Below are positions 8,214 to 14,528 of a stretch of DNA of 14,528 nucleotides, piece after piece. Origin of the DNA: Alphaproteobacteria bacterium (GTDB lineage: Bacteria > Pseudomonadota > Alphaproteobacteria > Acetobacterales > Acetobacteraceae); contig JAAFHD010000045.1 in assembly GCA_013298245.1 (NCBI GenBank), forward strand, positions 1-14,528. Reading direction: 5' to 3'. Positions within the stretch are counted from its first letter, which is position 1. Every line of letters begins with the position of its first letter. The translations under genes were made by a program, and so were the position numbers. The notes under the pieces are model-generated. The model ran no database searches. It saw nothing but the letters and a program-made list of their open reading frames with translations, and was not told the origin of the DNA.

Positions 8214-8838
8214 CCGTGTGTCCTGACCAGGTGATGTCGAAGCGGCAGACGCCGCCGGCGGTGGGTTGTGGTTCTGCGCGCGCGGCGTCATGGACCAGTG
8301 CGCGGAACAGGCCTTCGAAGGTGGCGCGGTAGAATTCACCGGCCAGGCGCGCCACTGGCACCAAGGGCCGCGCAAGCCGGATGCGGATGCCAAGCGGATC
8401 GCCGCGCACCACATCCAGCGCGCCGGTGCCCAGGAAGGTCCAGCCATGGCGCTGGATGCTGCGCGTCAGCAGGACGGCGGCGAAGCTTGTGGGCATGCTG
8501 GGCAGCAGCAGCCGCGCGAAGGGCGGGATGCTGTGCGTGAGCAGGTATGCCGCGGTGGCGCTGCCGGATTTTCGCAGCCGGTGCAGCGCGCGCACCTGAC
8601 CCAGTTCATCGCCGAGTGCGGTGAAAAGGGCTGCGACTTCGGCTTCCTCGACCATGGTGTCGGGCGGGCGCATCAGATGGTGTCGCAGGCCGGCGGCCTC
8701 GAAGATGCGCGCGCGGGTGGCGGGGCCGTCTTCGGCCAGCAGGACTTCGGCCAGTTGCAGCACCGCGTCGGGGCCGATGCGGCCAGCGGCATCCGGGTGC
8801 GCGAGTGCGGCCGGGTCATTCAGCGCGGCGACGACCAT
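8206..8838 (-). CDS. bchJ: BchJ-like V4R-domain protein, bacteriochlorophyll biosynthesis
   Basis: This 210-residue protein has the BchJ length and layout. IGPDAVLQLAEVL lies near residue 21, SATAAYLLTHSIP at 93-105, HGWTFLGTG at 131-139, and a V4R-type end with FYRATFEGLFRALV and a final CRFDITW. BchJ was first described as the 4(8)-vinyl reductase of (proto)chlorophyllide. Later work assigned that activity to BciA/BciB, leaving BchJ as a probable accessory or substrate-carrying protein. From memory of the family, positions 96 and 104 differ from the usual TADY...HRIP pattern, and only one of the C-terminal cysteines is left; both could mean relaxed selection. The ATG at 8838 overlaps the end of the bchE remnant by 23 bp, the classic bchE-bchJ order. 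Confidence 0.85.
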   Translation of the reverse strand: MVVAALNDPAALAHPDAAGRIGPDAVLQLAEVLLAEDGPATRARIFEAAGLRHHLMRPPDTMVEEAEVAALFTALGDELGQVRALHRLRKSGSATAAYLLTHSIPPFARLLLPSMPTSFAAVLLTRSIQRHGWTFLGTGALDVVRGDPLGIRIRLARPLVPVARLAGEFYRATFEGLFRALVHDAARAEPQPTAGGVCRFDITWSGHTDG

Positions 8839-9421
8839 GGGTCGCACCCTCCTCCACCAATTGATCCGTGCTGCCGCCGCAGGCCATGCGAACCGCGGGT
8901 TTCGCGGGGCTGTGGCGGTTGTGCACGGTGGTCCATTCGACCGTTCTTGGGTCGGCGTGCTGGCGCTGCGGATCGAAGTGGAAATCGAGCTTTTTCTTCG
9001 ACCGCGGCCCCAGTGGCCGACCTTGCCGAGAGCGTAGAACGCCCGCTGGAAACCCGCCTTCAAAAAAGACTTGAGGTGGCCCGGAAGGTAACGCTGGCGT
9101 TCACCTGAACCCGCCCACGGATACGAGAGCAGCGCGTGGCGGTCATGGAAGTGGTGGTGGTTGTTCATCACGCGATCAAGCAGTTCGCCGCGTTGCATCG
9201 CGTTGGGTTTGATGATCGGGGTTACGAATTTGTATGTGTCGTGGCCGACGATTTCGACCTTCTCGCCGCGTTTTCGGCACAGGTCCCAGAACGGCCGGGG
9301 CGTGGATGCCGCCCAGGATGGTCAGCGCGCCGGTGCGGTAGGCAGCCCATGCGGGGGGCCAGTTCCCGGCGATCTCGGCGTCGCCGGAGCGGGTGTTGGG
9401 ATGAATGAACGGGATCCGCAT
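8816..9421 (-). pseudogene. bchE: bchE remnant (anaerobic Mg-protoporphyrin IX monomethyl ester cyclase), internally deleted and frameshifted
   Basis: Intact BchE (about 550 residues) is a B12-binding radical-SAM enzyme that builds ring E of bacteriochlorophyll without oxygen. Here only pieces remain. Block 1 (9421-9323) begins MRIPFIHPN and carries [13 protein letters not shown], the BchE N-terminus. Block 2 (9322-9299) is TILGGIHA, joined directly after a deletion of about 60 residues. A further deletion of roughly 300 residues removes the CxxxCxxC cluster. Block 3 (9297-9008) is in another frame and contains [20 protein letters not shown] and LKAGFQRAFYALGKVGHWG. One base is missing near 9007/9008; restoring it gives WGPRSKKKLDFHFD, and block 4 runs to a TGA at 8816-8818. 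The GGAGG ribosome site, 6 bases before the ATG at 9421, is intact. No active cyclase can be made. Confidence 0.92.
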
Positions 9422-9434
9422 GGGCTGCCTCCGG
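9422..9434 (-). promoter_or_regulatory. Ribosome binding site of the bchE remnant
   Basis: On the - strand GGAGG is followed by six bases and the ATG at 9421. It is a strong site that still stands in front of a broken gene. Translation begun here would end at a stop near 9176, in the frame of block 1, far before bchJ. Confidence 0.6.
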
Positions 9435-9466
9435 GGGGCAGCATGGCGGTGTGGCGGGTGCGCACC

Positions 9467-9480
9467 TTGATGTGAATCAA
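9467..9480 (-). promoter_or_regulatory. FNR/FixK-type box upstream of the bchE-bchJ-hemN operon
   Basis: TTGATGTGAATCAA is a perfect match to the FNR/FixK consensus TTGAT-N4-ATCAA. It lies 45 bases before the bchE start and overlaps the stop codon of the GntR gene. In purple bacteria FnrL controls bchEJ and hemN, so both the site and its target agree with established knowledge. CATGCT, about 22 bases downstream on the - strand, is at the right distance for a weak -10 element of a class II activated promoter; that part is inference. Confidence 0.85.
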
Positions 9481-10121
9481 GACGCCTGCGGGATATACGC
9501 GGCGCCGGCCTTGCGGACATGGGCTTCGGCGCGTTCGGCGGCCAGCGCCTCGTCGCCGGCCAGCACGGCTTCGAGGATGGCGCGGTGTTCGCCCACCGCG
9601 GCGCGCTGGGCCTTGTCGTCCCGCACCTGGAAGACGCGGGCGGAGCGCTTGCGCAAGGTGTCCAGCATGGTCCGCAGCGTGGCGTTGCCCGCGGCCTCGG
9701 CCATGGTGTCGTGGAAGGCGATGTTGAGCGCGGGCAGGTCGCTTTTCGGGCGCGCGGCCTGCTTCAGGATGGCCGCTGCGCGGGCCAGGATTTCGGGATG
9801 GCGATGGCGCGCGGCGAGGCGGGCATTGTAGCCTTCCAGCAGCGCGCGCACCTCGACGAATTCGCGCGCTTCGGCGGGCGTGATGCCGGCGACGATGGCG
9901 CCGCGACGGGCCGAGACTTCGACCAGGCCTTCGCTGGCGAGTGTGCGGATCGCCTCCCGGATCGGGGAGCGGGAGACGGCGTAGCGGCGGCCCAGTTCTT
10001 CTTCCACCAGGCGATCGCCTGGCTTCAGGTGGCCTGCGAGAATTTCGCGTTGCAGTTGTGCGCGCACGATGTCCCGCAGCGGCAGATGCGCGTTGCCGAG
10101 CGCTGTATCAGTTTCACCCAT
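9477..10121 (-). CDS. GntR family transcriptional regulator, FCD (FadR-like) subfamily
   Basis: This 214-residue regulator has an N-terminal winged helix (about 12-78), with the typical [22 protein letters not shown] run and [13 protein letters not shown], then an all-helical FCD ligand domain. Histidines H137 (FHDTM), H179 (GEHRAI) and H201 (AEAHV) fall at the positions where FCD proteins bind a metal that holds a carboxylate ligand. The ATG at 10121 gives family length but has no clear ribosome site. An ATG at 10157 (226 residues) has GGAAG five bases before it and is the alternative. A 16-bp palindrome covers the 10121 start. Its stop codon lies inside the FNR box of the bch operon. The target is unknown; an organic-acid catabolic operon is usual for the family. 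Confidence 0.9.
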   Translation of the reverse strand: MGETDTALGNAHLPLRDIVRAQLQREILAGHLKPGDRLVEEELGRRYAVSRSPIREAIRTLASEGLVEVSARRGAIVAGITPAEAREFVEVRALLEGYNARLAARHRHPEILARAAAILKQAARPKSDLPALNIAFHDTMAEAAGNATLRTMLDTLRKRSARVFQVRDDKAQRAAVGEHRAILEAVLAGDEALAAERAEAHVRKAGAAYIPQAS

Positions 10122-10128
10122 GGGTGAA
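10113..10128. promoter_or_regulatory. 16-bp perfect palindrome at the GntR start
   Basis: TTCACCCATGGGTGAA equals its own reverse complement and is centred on the ATG at 10121 of the GntR gene. Proteins of this family bind palindromes as dimers and often repress their own gene, so it is a candidate auto-operator. If translation starts at 10157 instead, the palindrome lies in coding sequence and could be chance. TATCCT lies just upstream on the - strand. Confidence 0.4.
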
Positions 10129-10195
10129 GGATAGGGCGGGTTGCATGAAAAGTGCATTGAAACTTCCATGGTCCGACATCCGCGTGATGGCGGCC

Positions 10196-10588
10196 TCAAT
10201 CACCGCCTTCAAGCCGTTCGATATCGTCATCCGACAGGCCGAAATGGTGGCCGATTTCGTGGATCAGCACGTTGCGGACCAGGCGGAACAGGTCTTCGCC
10301 GGTTTCGATCCATTCCAGCAGGATGGGCTCGCGGTACAGGAAGATGCTGTCGGGTTCGCTGGGTGTGTCCAGCACTGATTTCTGCGTCAGCGGCACGCCG
10401 CGATAGAGGCCCGTGAGGTCGTAGGGGTTGTCGATGCCCATCGCTTCCAGCGTCTCGTCATCGGCGACTTCTTCGACGATGATGGCGCAGCCGCGCACCA
10501 TGTCGCGCAGTTCGGCGGGGATGGCGCTGAGCGCGTCCTCGGCCATGGTGATGATGTCCTCGGTGGTGGGGGGCGTGGTGTGGCGCAT
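10196..10588 (-). CDS. Small zincin-like metallopeptidase family protein
   Basis: This 130-residue cytosolic protein has the zinc-protease motif H110-E111-x2-H114 in a [15 protein letters not shown] segment near its C-terminus. It matches the short 'metallopeptidase family protein' (Zincin_1 type) common in actinobacteria and alphaproteobacteria, whose substrate is not known. The middle contains the family's [10 protein letters not shown] and IFLYREPIL stretches. The ATG at 10588 lacks a clear ribosome site; an internal ATG (MAEDAL, residue 15) is possible but would be short. It is divergent from the carbinolamine dehydratase gene with only 24 bp between starts, and it precedes the GntR gene on the same strand. 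Confidence 0.85.
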   Translation of the reverse strand: MRHTTPPTTEDIITMAEDALSAIPAELRDMVRGCAIIVEEVADDETLEAMGIDNPYDLTGLYRGVPLTQKSVLDTPSEPDSIFLYREPILLEWIETGEDLFRLVRNVLIHEIGHHFGLSDDDIERLEGGD

Positions 10589-10612
10589 GGGCGCAGCATA
10601 GGGAGATTCCGC

Positions 10613-10897
10613 ATGGTCGAGAAACTTGATGAAGCGGCCCGCGCGGCACTGCCGCAAACCCTGCCGCAATGGGGCCTGGTGGACGGGCGCGATGCGATCC
10701 AGCGCAGTTTTCGCTTCAAGGATTTTTCGGCCGCCTGGGGCTTCATGGCGCGGGTCGCGCTGCTGGCGGAAGCGCAGGACCACCACCCCGAATGGTTCAA
10801 CGTCTATAACCGCGTGGACATCACGCTGGCCACGCATGATGCCGGCGGGTTGTCCGCGCGGGATGTGACCTTGGCGCGGGCGATCGACGCGCTGTGA
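10613..10897 (+). CDS. Pterin-4-alpha-carbinolamine dehydratase
   Basis: This 94-residue protein recycles the 4a-hydroxy-tetrahydropterin made by aromatic amino acid hydroxylases, by dehydration to quinonoid dihydropterin. The active-site signature EAQDHHPEW (53-61), with H57, H58 and W61, is followed by [14 protein letters not shown] (71-84) containing the third histidine, H75. The ATG at 10613 is preceded by GGGAG with 7-base spacing and gives the usual length. No phenylalanine hydroxylase gene is in view, so the physiological partner is open. The stop overlaps the next gene's start as GTGA (10894-10897). Confidence 0.93.
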   Translation: MVEKLDEAARAALPQTLPQWGLVDGRDAIQRSFRFKDFSAAWGFMARVALLAEAQDHHPEWFNVYNRVDITLATHDAGGLSARDVTLARAIDAL

Positions 10898-11340
10898 CCA
10901 CACCAGTGCAGCGTGCCGCGGCGCGCTGGTGCCTGGTGCAGGGCTGGGCGCCGCTGGCGGAAGCCGCGCTGCCTGATGGTTCGCGCGCCGATATTCTGGC
11001 GCTGAAACCCGATGGCGGCTTCATCATCATCGAGGCCAAGTCCGGCCCGCGCGACTTTACCACCGACCAGAAATGGCCTGGCTATCGCGCCTGGTGCGAT
11101 GCGTTGTTCTTCGCGGTGGATATGGATTTTCCGCGCGACCTGCTGCCCGAAGACACCGGCCTGCTGGTGACCGACGGCCCCGATGCGACGATGCTGCGTG
11201 AGCCGCCGGCGCATCCGCTCGCACCCGCGCGCCGCCGCGCCTTGCTGCTGCGCTTTGCGCAAGGCAGCGCGCGCCGATTGGCGGTGTTGCAGGACCCGGA
11301 GGGGAATGCAGCGCTGGCCGCGGCGCTGCGGTCGGACTGA
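10894..11340 (+). CDS. mmcB: MmcB family DNA repair protein (PD-(D/E)XK nuclease-like)
   Basis: This 148-residue protein matches the alphaproteobacterial MmcB family (COG5321 type), linked in Caulobacter to repair of mitomycin C damage. The nuclease-like core is visible: RADIL (D33), then IIIEAKS with E47 and K49, which is the D...ExK pattern, followed by [11 protein letters not shown], characteristic of the family. A GTG start at 10894 overlaps the preceding TGA by 4 bp, implying coupling to the carbinolamine dehydratase gene, although the functions are unrelated. Its stop is 1 bp from the convergent stop of the small exported protein gene. I see no SOS box in front of it. Confidence 0.88.
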   Translation: MTTPVQRAAARWCLVQGWAPLAEAALPDGSRADILALKPDGGFIIIEAKSGPRDFTTDQKWPGYRAWCDALFFAVDMDFPRDLLPEDTGLLVTDGPDATMLREPPAHPLAPARRRALLLRFAQGSARRLAVLQDPEGNAALAAALRSD

Positions 11341-11341
11341 A

Positions 11342-11722
11342 CTACCAGCTCATCGGGATGCGAAGATGCGCACCCGCTGCCGGCCCGCGGAACAGCCGGT
11401 CATTGATCGATTGCTGCGAATTGCCCTGCGCCAGGCCGCGCCCGGGCATGGTGGGCGAGATCATGCCTGGCGAGAAACGCGGCGCGTTGGGGTCGCTGCT
11501 GGGCGTGGGCGGTGCCTGCCAGCCGGAATTGGGCATGGGCGCGATTTCGGTGCGCTGGGCGCTGGGGATTGCGGGCGCTGGCGCGCTGGGCACCGCCATG
11601 CCGCCGCCCATGAAGGCGCCGTTGTCGGTGCGGATGCGCCGCTGCCGCTGGTCCTGCGCGAAGGCGCTGCCCGCGACCATCGCGGGCAGAAATCCGGCCA
11701 GGAATGCGCGGCGCTTTGGCAT
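11342..11722 (-). CDS. Small exported Pro-rich protein of unknown function
   Basis: I do not recognise this 126-residue protein. It opens with KRRAFLAGFLPAMVAGSAFA, a signal peptide with a twin-arginine-like KRRAFL start and a likely cleavage after AFA (about residue 22). The mature part is rich in Pro, Ala, Ser, Asn and Gly, without clear domains, and contains basic RQRRIR near its start and PMPNSGWQAPPTP in the middle, so it is probably disordered. No cysteine is visible. It lies 44 bp after the kinase stop on the same strand and may be the last gene of the degP-regulator-kinase transcript. No good ribosome site precedes the ATG at 11722; the call as a gene rests on the signal peptide and reading frame. 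Confidence 0.7.
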   Translation of the reverse strand: MPKRRAFLAGFLPAMVAGSAFAQDQRQRRIRTDNGAFMGGGMAVPSAPAPAIPSAQRTEIAPMPNSGWQAPPTPSSDPNAPRFSPGMISPTMPGRGLAQGNSQQSINDRLFRGPAAGAHLRIPMSW

Positions 11723-11766
11723 GTAACGAATATGAACAGCCCAAGCGCCGCGCGCAAGCTGCAATT

Positions 11767-13167
11767 TTACCCGTCGGGGGAGAGCAGCATCCGCACCGCA
11801 AGGCCGGGCGGGCTGGCGCCGGGCACGGCATCGCCCAGTTCGACGCGGCCGCCATGCAGTGTCGCGACCGCGCGCACCAGCGAAAGACCCAAGCCAGAGC
11901 CCGGCGTGTTGCGCGATGCATCGGCGCGGAAGAAGCGTTCGCCGGCGCGTGCGCGGTCATCGGGCGGCAGGCCGGGGCCGCTGTCGGCGACCAGGATTTC
12001 CAGCCAGTCATCGTCGCGGGCGCGGGCGGTCAGGCGGATCACGCCGCCATCGGGGGTGAACTTGATGGCGTTGTCGAGCAGGTTCGCCACCGCCTGCAAC
12101 AGCAGGTCGCGGTCGCCGACCATGGGCAGGGTGTCGGGGAAGTCGGCGTCCAGGCGCTGTTCGCGCACTTCGGCGGCCACGCTGTAGAATTCCTCCGCGT
12201 CGCGCAGCACGGCGGAGAGGTCGAATTCCGCGAAGGCGGCGCGCCGCGCGCCGGCCTCGGCCTCGGCGATGCGCAGCAGGGCCTGGAAGATGCGGCTGAT
12301 CTGGTCGAGGTCGGCGATGCCCTGTTCCATCGCGCCACGCAGTGCGTCTTCGCCCGCATCCGTGGTGACGGCTTCTTCCAGCTTGGTGCGCGCGCGGGCG
12401 ATCGGCGTGCGCAGGTCGTGCGCGATGGCGTCCGACACGCCCTTGATGCCGGTCATCAGCGCCTGGATGCGGTCGAGCATGATGTTCATGCTGCCGGCCA
12501 GGCGGTCGAATTCATCGCCGCGCCCGGTGACCGGCACGCGGCGCGAGAGATCACCGCCGGCGATGTGCGCGGCGGTGCGCATCGCCGGTTCCAGCCGGCT
12601 TTCCAGCGCGCGGCGCACCAGCCCCGCGCCGATGATCGCCAGCAGCAGCGATGCACCGAGCGACCACACGACACCTTCGGTCAGCACCAGGCGCAGCTGC
12701 ACGCGTTCGCTCTCGTCGCGGCCGACCAGCAGGCGCAGGCCGCCAAGGTCGCTCGCCATGATGCGTGCATCGGTGGTGATGCCTTCCAGCATGATTCGCG
12801 TGCGCGCAAAGGCGATGCTGGCTTCGATGGTGGTGGGCCAGGAATCCAGGTTGCCGGCCAGTTTGGTGCCCTGCGTGTCCAGCAGCAGATAGATGCTTTC
12901 ATTGGTCAGGTCGGTCGCGATGCGTTCTTCGATCGCGTCGATCAGGCCAGGGGTGCCACCCGCCCGCCAGCGTTCGGTCAGGGCGACGGTGTCGGCGCGG
13001 ATGGCCGCCTGCATCTGGCGGTCCAGCGCGGCGGCGGTGGAAATCCACAGCACCGCGATGAGCGTGACGGCCGCCGCGCCGAACACCACAGTGAACAGCG
13101 CGGCAAAGCGGAAGCCCGCACTTTGCAGCAGGCGTGGGGCTGCGGTGCGACGCAGGCGGTCGGGCAA
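11767..13167 (-). CDS. Sensor histidine kinase (HAMP, HisKA, HATPase)
   Basis: This 466-residue inner-membrane kinase has a first membrane segment at about 20-43, a periplasmic sensor region to about 165, a second membrane segment at about 166-184, and HAMP at about 185-238. The HisKA box follows with phospho-acceptor H250 in AIAHDLRTPIARA. The ATPase domain has N366 in LLDNAIKF, DSGPGL (395-400) and GSGLGLSLV (423-431). The frame opens with TAG directly before a TTG at 13167, and no ATG or GTG lies before the first membrane segment, so TTG is the likely start, with CAGG upstream. It pairs with the regulator upstream, 100 bp away, and the order degP-regulator-kinase resembles rhizobial degP-feuP-feuQ. 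Confidence 0.93.
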   Translation of the reverse strand: MPDRLRRTAAPRLLQSAGFRFAALFTVVFGAAAVTLIAVLWISTAAALDRQMQAAIRADTVALTERWRAGGTPGLIDAIEERIATDLTNESIYLLLDTQGTKLAGNLDSWPTTIEASIAFARTRIMLEGITTDARIMASDLGGLRLLVGRDESERVQLRLVLTEGVVWSLGASLLLAIIGAGLVRRALESRLEPAMRTAAHIAGGDLSRRVPVTGRGDEFDRLAGSMNIMLDRIQALMTGIKGVSDAIAHDLRTPIARARTKLEEAVTTDAGEDALRGAMEQGIADLDQISRIFQALLRIAEAEAGARRAAFAEFDLSAVLRDAEEFYSVAAEVREQRLDADFPDTLPMVGDRDLLLQAVANLLDNAIKFTPDGGVIRLTARARDDDWLEILVADSGPGLPPDDRARAGERFFRADASRNTPGSGLGLSLVRAVATLHGGRVELGDAVPGASPPGLAVRMLLSPDG

Positions 13168-13200
13168 CTAGTGGCCTGTTCGCATTGCTAGAGGCCCGAT

Positions 13201-13221
13201 CGCTGCCGGATTCCGGCAGCG
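13201..13221. repeat. Inverted repeat between regulator and kinase
   Basis: CGCTGCCGG and CCGGCAGCG form a 9-bp perfect stem around ATT. It lies between the T-run after the first hairpin and the TTG start of the kinase. There is no T-run after it on the - strand, so it is not a terminator by itself; it may stabilise the mRNA or reduce kinase translation. Confidence 0.55.
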
Positions 13222-13235
13222 TGAATCGGCCCGAC

Positions 13236-13270
13236 AAAAACCTCAGTGATGGTGCGTTCACGCACCATCA
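13236..13270 (-). terminator. Hairpin with T-run after the response regulator gene
   Basis: On the - strand TGATGGTGCG, a 4-base loop and CGCACCATCA form a perfect 10-bp stem (13247-13270) whose first three bases are the regulator's TGA stop. Six bases later comes TTTTT (13236-13240). The gap before the T-run makes it a weak or partial terminator, which would lower kinase expression relative to the regulator. Confidence 0.6.
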
Positions 13271-13948
13271 TGGTTCGGCGCGGATCATGTAGCCGGCGTT
13301 GCGCACGGTGTGGATCAGCGGCTTGTCGAAGCCCTTGTCCAGTTTCTGGCGCAGGCGCGAGACATGCACGTCGATCACGTTGGTCTGTGGGTCGAAATGG
13401 TAGTCCCACACTTTTTCCAGCAGCATGGTGCGCGTGACGACCTGGCCGGCATGGCGCATCAGGTGTTCCAGCAGGCGGAATTCGCGCGGCTGCACGTCGA
13501 TTTTCTTGCCACCGCGCGTGACGGTGCGGGACAGCAGATCCAGTTCCAGATCGGCGACGCGCAGCCGCGTGGCGGGCGCGTCCACCGAAGGGCGCCGTGC
13601 CAGCGCTTCGACGCGCGCCAACAACTCGGCGAAGGCGAAGGGCTTCACCAGGTAGTCATCGCCGCCCGCCTTCAGGCCCTTCACGCGTTCATCCACCGCA
13701 CCCAAAGCCGACAGGAACAGCACCGGCGTGCGGTTGCCCTGTTGGCGCAGCGTTTCGACGATGCGCACGCCGTCCACGCCGCCTGGCAGCATGCGGTCCA
13801 GCACCAGCAGGTCGAATTGTTCGGACGCGGCCAGGAACAGGCCGTCACGGCCGTTCGGCGCGTGTTCGACGTTATGGCCTGCTTCCTGCAGGCCTTTCTT
13901 GACGAAGCGAGCGACCTCGGCGTCGTCCTCCACCAGCAGAATACGCAT
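13268..13948 (-). CDS. OmpR/PhoB-type response regulator
   Basis: This 226-residue DNA-binding regulator has a receiver domain (1-118) with the acidic pair E7-D8-D9, phospho-acceptor D51 (LVLDRMLPGG), S80 and K102 (YLVKPF). A C-terminal winged helix follows (about 130-224) with QPREFRLLEHLMRHAGQVVTR and VIDVHVSRLRQKL. The ATG at 13948 has AGGAAGGA about 8 bases upstream. It lies 35 bp after the degP stop and before its cognate kinase. An envelope-stress or FeuP-like role is suggested by the degP neighbour, but the targets cannot be read from the sequence. Confidence 0.95.
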   Translation of the reverse strand: MRILLVEDDAEVARFVKKGLQEAGHNVEHAPNGRDGLFLAASEQFDLLVLDRMLPGGVDGVRIVETLRQQGNRTPVLFLSALGAVDERVKGLKAGGDDYLVKPFAFAELLARVEALARRPSVDAPATRLRVADLELDLLSRTVTRGGKKIDVQPREFRLLEHLMRHAGQVVTRTMLLEKVWDYHFDPQTNVIDVHVSRLRQKLDKGFDKPLIHTVRNAGYMIRAEP

Positions 13949-13983
13949 TGTTTTTGTCCTTCCTAATCCCGGCTTCGCCGTGT

Positions 13984-14528
13984 TCAGCCCGGCCCGGGTG
14001 GGCGTCGCCCGACCTGGACCGTCAATTCCTGGGGGCGCCCCTCGCGCGTGACCGTCAGCCGCACGGATTGCCCGGGCGGCAAGGCTGCCACGTAGCGGAC
14101 CAGCGTGCGCGATGATTCGGTGCGCTCGCCATTCACGGCGGTGACCACATCGCCTGCGCGCAGGCCGCCGCGCGCGGCGGGGCCGTTGCGCACCACATCG
14201 GTCACCTGCACGGCGCGCAGGCCGCGGCGCGGGTCTTCCGGCACCAGGTCCTGCACCGACACGCCGAGCCAGCCGCGTTCGACGCGCCCGTCGCGGCGCA
14301 GCTGTTCGATGACGGGGCGCGCGAGATCCGAAGGGGTCGCGAAACCGATGCCGGCATTGGCGCCGGAGGGAGAATAGATGGCGGTGGAAATGCCGATGAC
14401 TTCGCCGGCCAGGTTGAACACCGGGCCGCCGGAATTGCCGGGGTTGATGGCGGCATCGGTCTGGATGAAGTCGTCGAAGGGACCGGCGCCGATTTCGCGC
14501 CCGCGGGCGGAGATGATGCCGACGGTGA
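13984..14528 (-). CDS. DegP/HtrA-family serine protease, 5' end outside window
   Basis: The 3' part of a periplasmic trypsin-like protease gene is visible as 180 residues; the frame is open to the window edge. The catalytic serine lies in [14 protein letters not shown] (S32 of the fragment), preceded by [11 protein letters not shown]. The remainder of the protease fold ([11 protein letters not shown]) and one PDZ domain (WLGVSVQDL, then [14 protein letters not shown]) follow, and the protein ends RRPPGPG soon after that PDZ, so only one PDZ is present at the C-terminus. The catalytic His and Asp lie outside the window. Such proteases degrade misfolded envelope proteins. It reads into the two-component pair with a 35-bp gap. 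Confidence 0.93.
   Translation of the reverse strand, partial: TVGIISARGREIGAGPFDDFIQTDAAINPGNSGGPVFNLAGEVIGISTAIYSPSGANAGIGFATPSDLARPVIEQLRRDGRVERGWLGVSVQDLVPEDPRRGLRAVQVTDVVRNGPAARGGLRAGDVVTAVNGERTESSRTLVRYVAALPPGQSVRLTVTREGRPQELTVQVGRRPPGPG

Noticed and set aside
8206-9198. A 330-residue fused BchE-BchJ protein
   Set aside because: The single open frame joins the BchE C-terminal block to BchJ only because of the base missing near 9007/9008. Restoring that base returns the conserved KKKLDFHFD end and a separate stop at 8816-8818.
9176-9520. A separate 114-residue gene beginning upstream of the FNR box
   Set aside because: Only the part from 9421 is BchE-like. The rest is out-of-frame read-through of the bchE remnant and of the GntR 3' end.
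11704-13191. 495-codon open frame on the + strand opposite the kinase gene
   Set aside because: Antisense shadow with Gln/Ala/His/Arg-rich low complexity. The - strand encodes an unmistakable histidine kinase.

Overview
The window is a GC-rich, gene-dense stretch of an alphaproteobacterial chromosome. The GC-rich codon use, short intergenic gaps, many 4-bp stop/start overlaps, an MmcB-type repair protein and bacteriochlorophyll genes next to hemN all suggest an Acetobacteraceae-like relative of aerobic anoxygenic phototrophs (Roseomonas/Acidiphilium type). That placement is an inference from gene content, not a computed one.

Left part (1-6185). The 3' part of an M81 (MlrC-like) metallopeptidase gene runs into the window on the + strand. 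It converges, with a 34-bp overlap, on a complete glycolate oxidase operon glcD-glcE-glcF on the - strand (glcD/glcE overlap by 4 bp, glcE/glcF are 11 bp apart). An 85-bp divergent region containing a 12-bp perfect palindrome separates glcD from a + strand sugar-nucleotide reductase of the GDP-6-deoxy-mannose reductase (Rmd) type.

Middle part (6169-9480). This is the notable region. Read on the - strand it is an oxygen-regulated tetrapyrrole operon: a perfect FNR/FixK-type box (TTGATGTGAATCAA, 9467-9480), a good ribosome binding site, then bchE, bchJ, hemN and a TauE/SafE-like (COG2836-type) membrane protein, with overlapping stops and starts. bchE, the anaerobic Mg-protoporphyrin monomethyl ester cyclase, is broken. 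Only its first ~33 codons, a short LGGIHA piece and its C-terminal end survive. The radical-SAM core is gone and the remaining pieces lie in shifted frames. bchJ, hemN and the membrane protein remain full length behind it. This looks like decay of an anaerobic bacteriochlorophyll gene whose promoter still serves the downstream genes.

Right part (9477-14528). A GntR/FCD regulator, with a 16-bp perfect palindrome at its likely start codon, lies downstream of a small zincin-like metallopeptidase gene. The zincin gene is divergent, with 24 bp between starts, from a pterin-4a-carbinolamine dehydratase gene that is translationally coupled to mmcB. A small exported Pro-rich protein, a sensor kinase with a TTG start, an OmpR-type response regulator and the 3' part of a DegP/HtrA protease gene follow, all on the - strand. 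In transcription order they read degP - regulator - kinase - small exported protein, a layout resembling rhizobial degP-feuP-feuQ. A strong hairpin followed by a T-run sits between regulator and kinase.

I saw no tRNA or rRNA genes, CRISPR arrays, insertion sequences or transposases. Apart from the bchE remnant there is no non-coding stretch longer than 300 bases.
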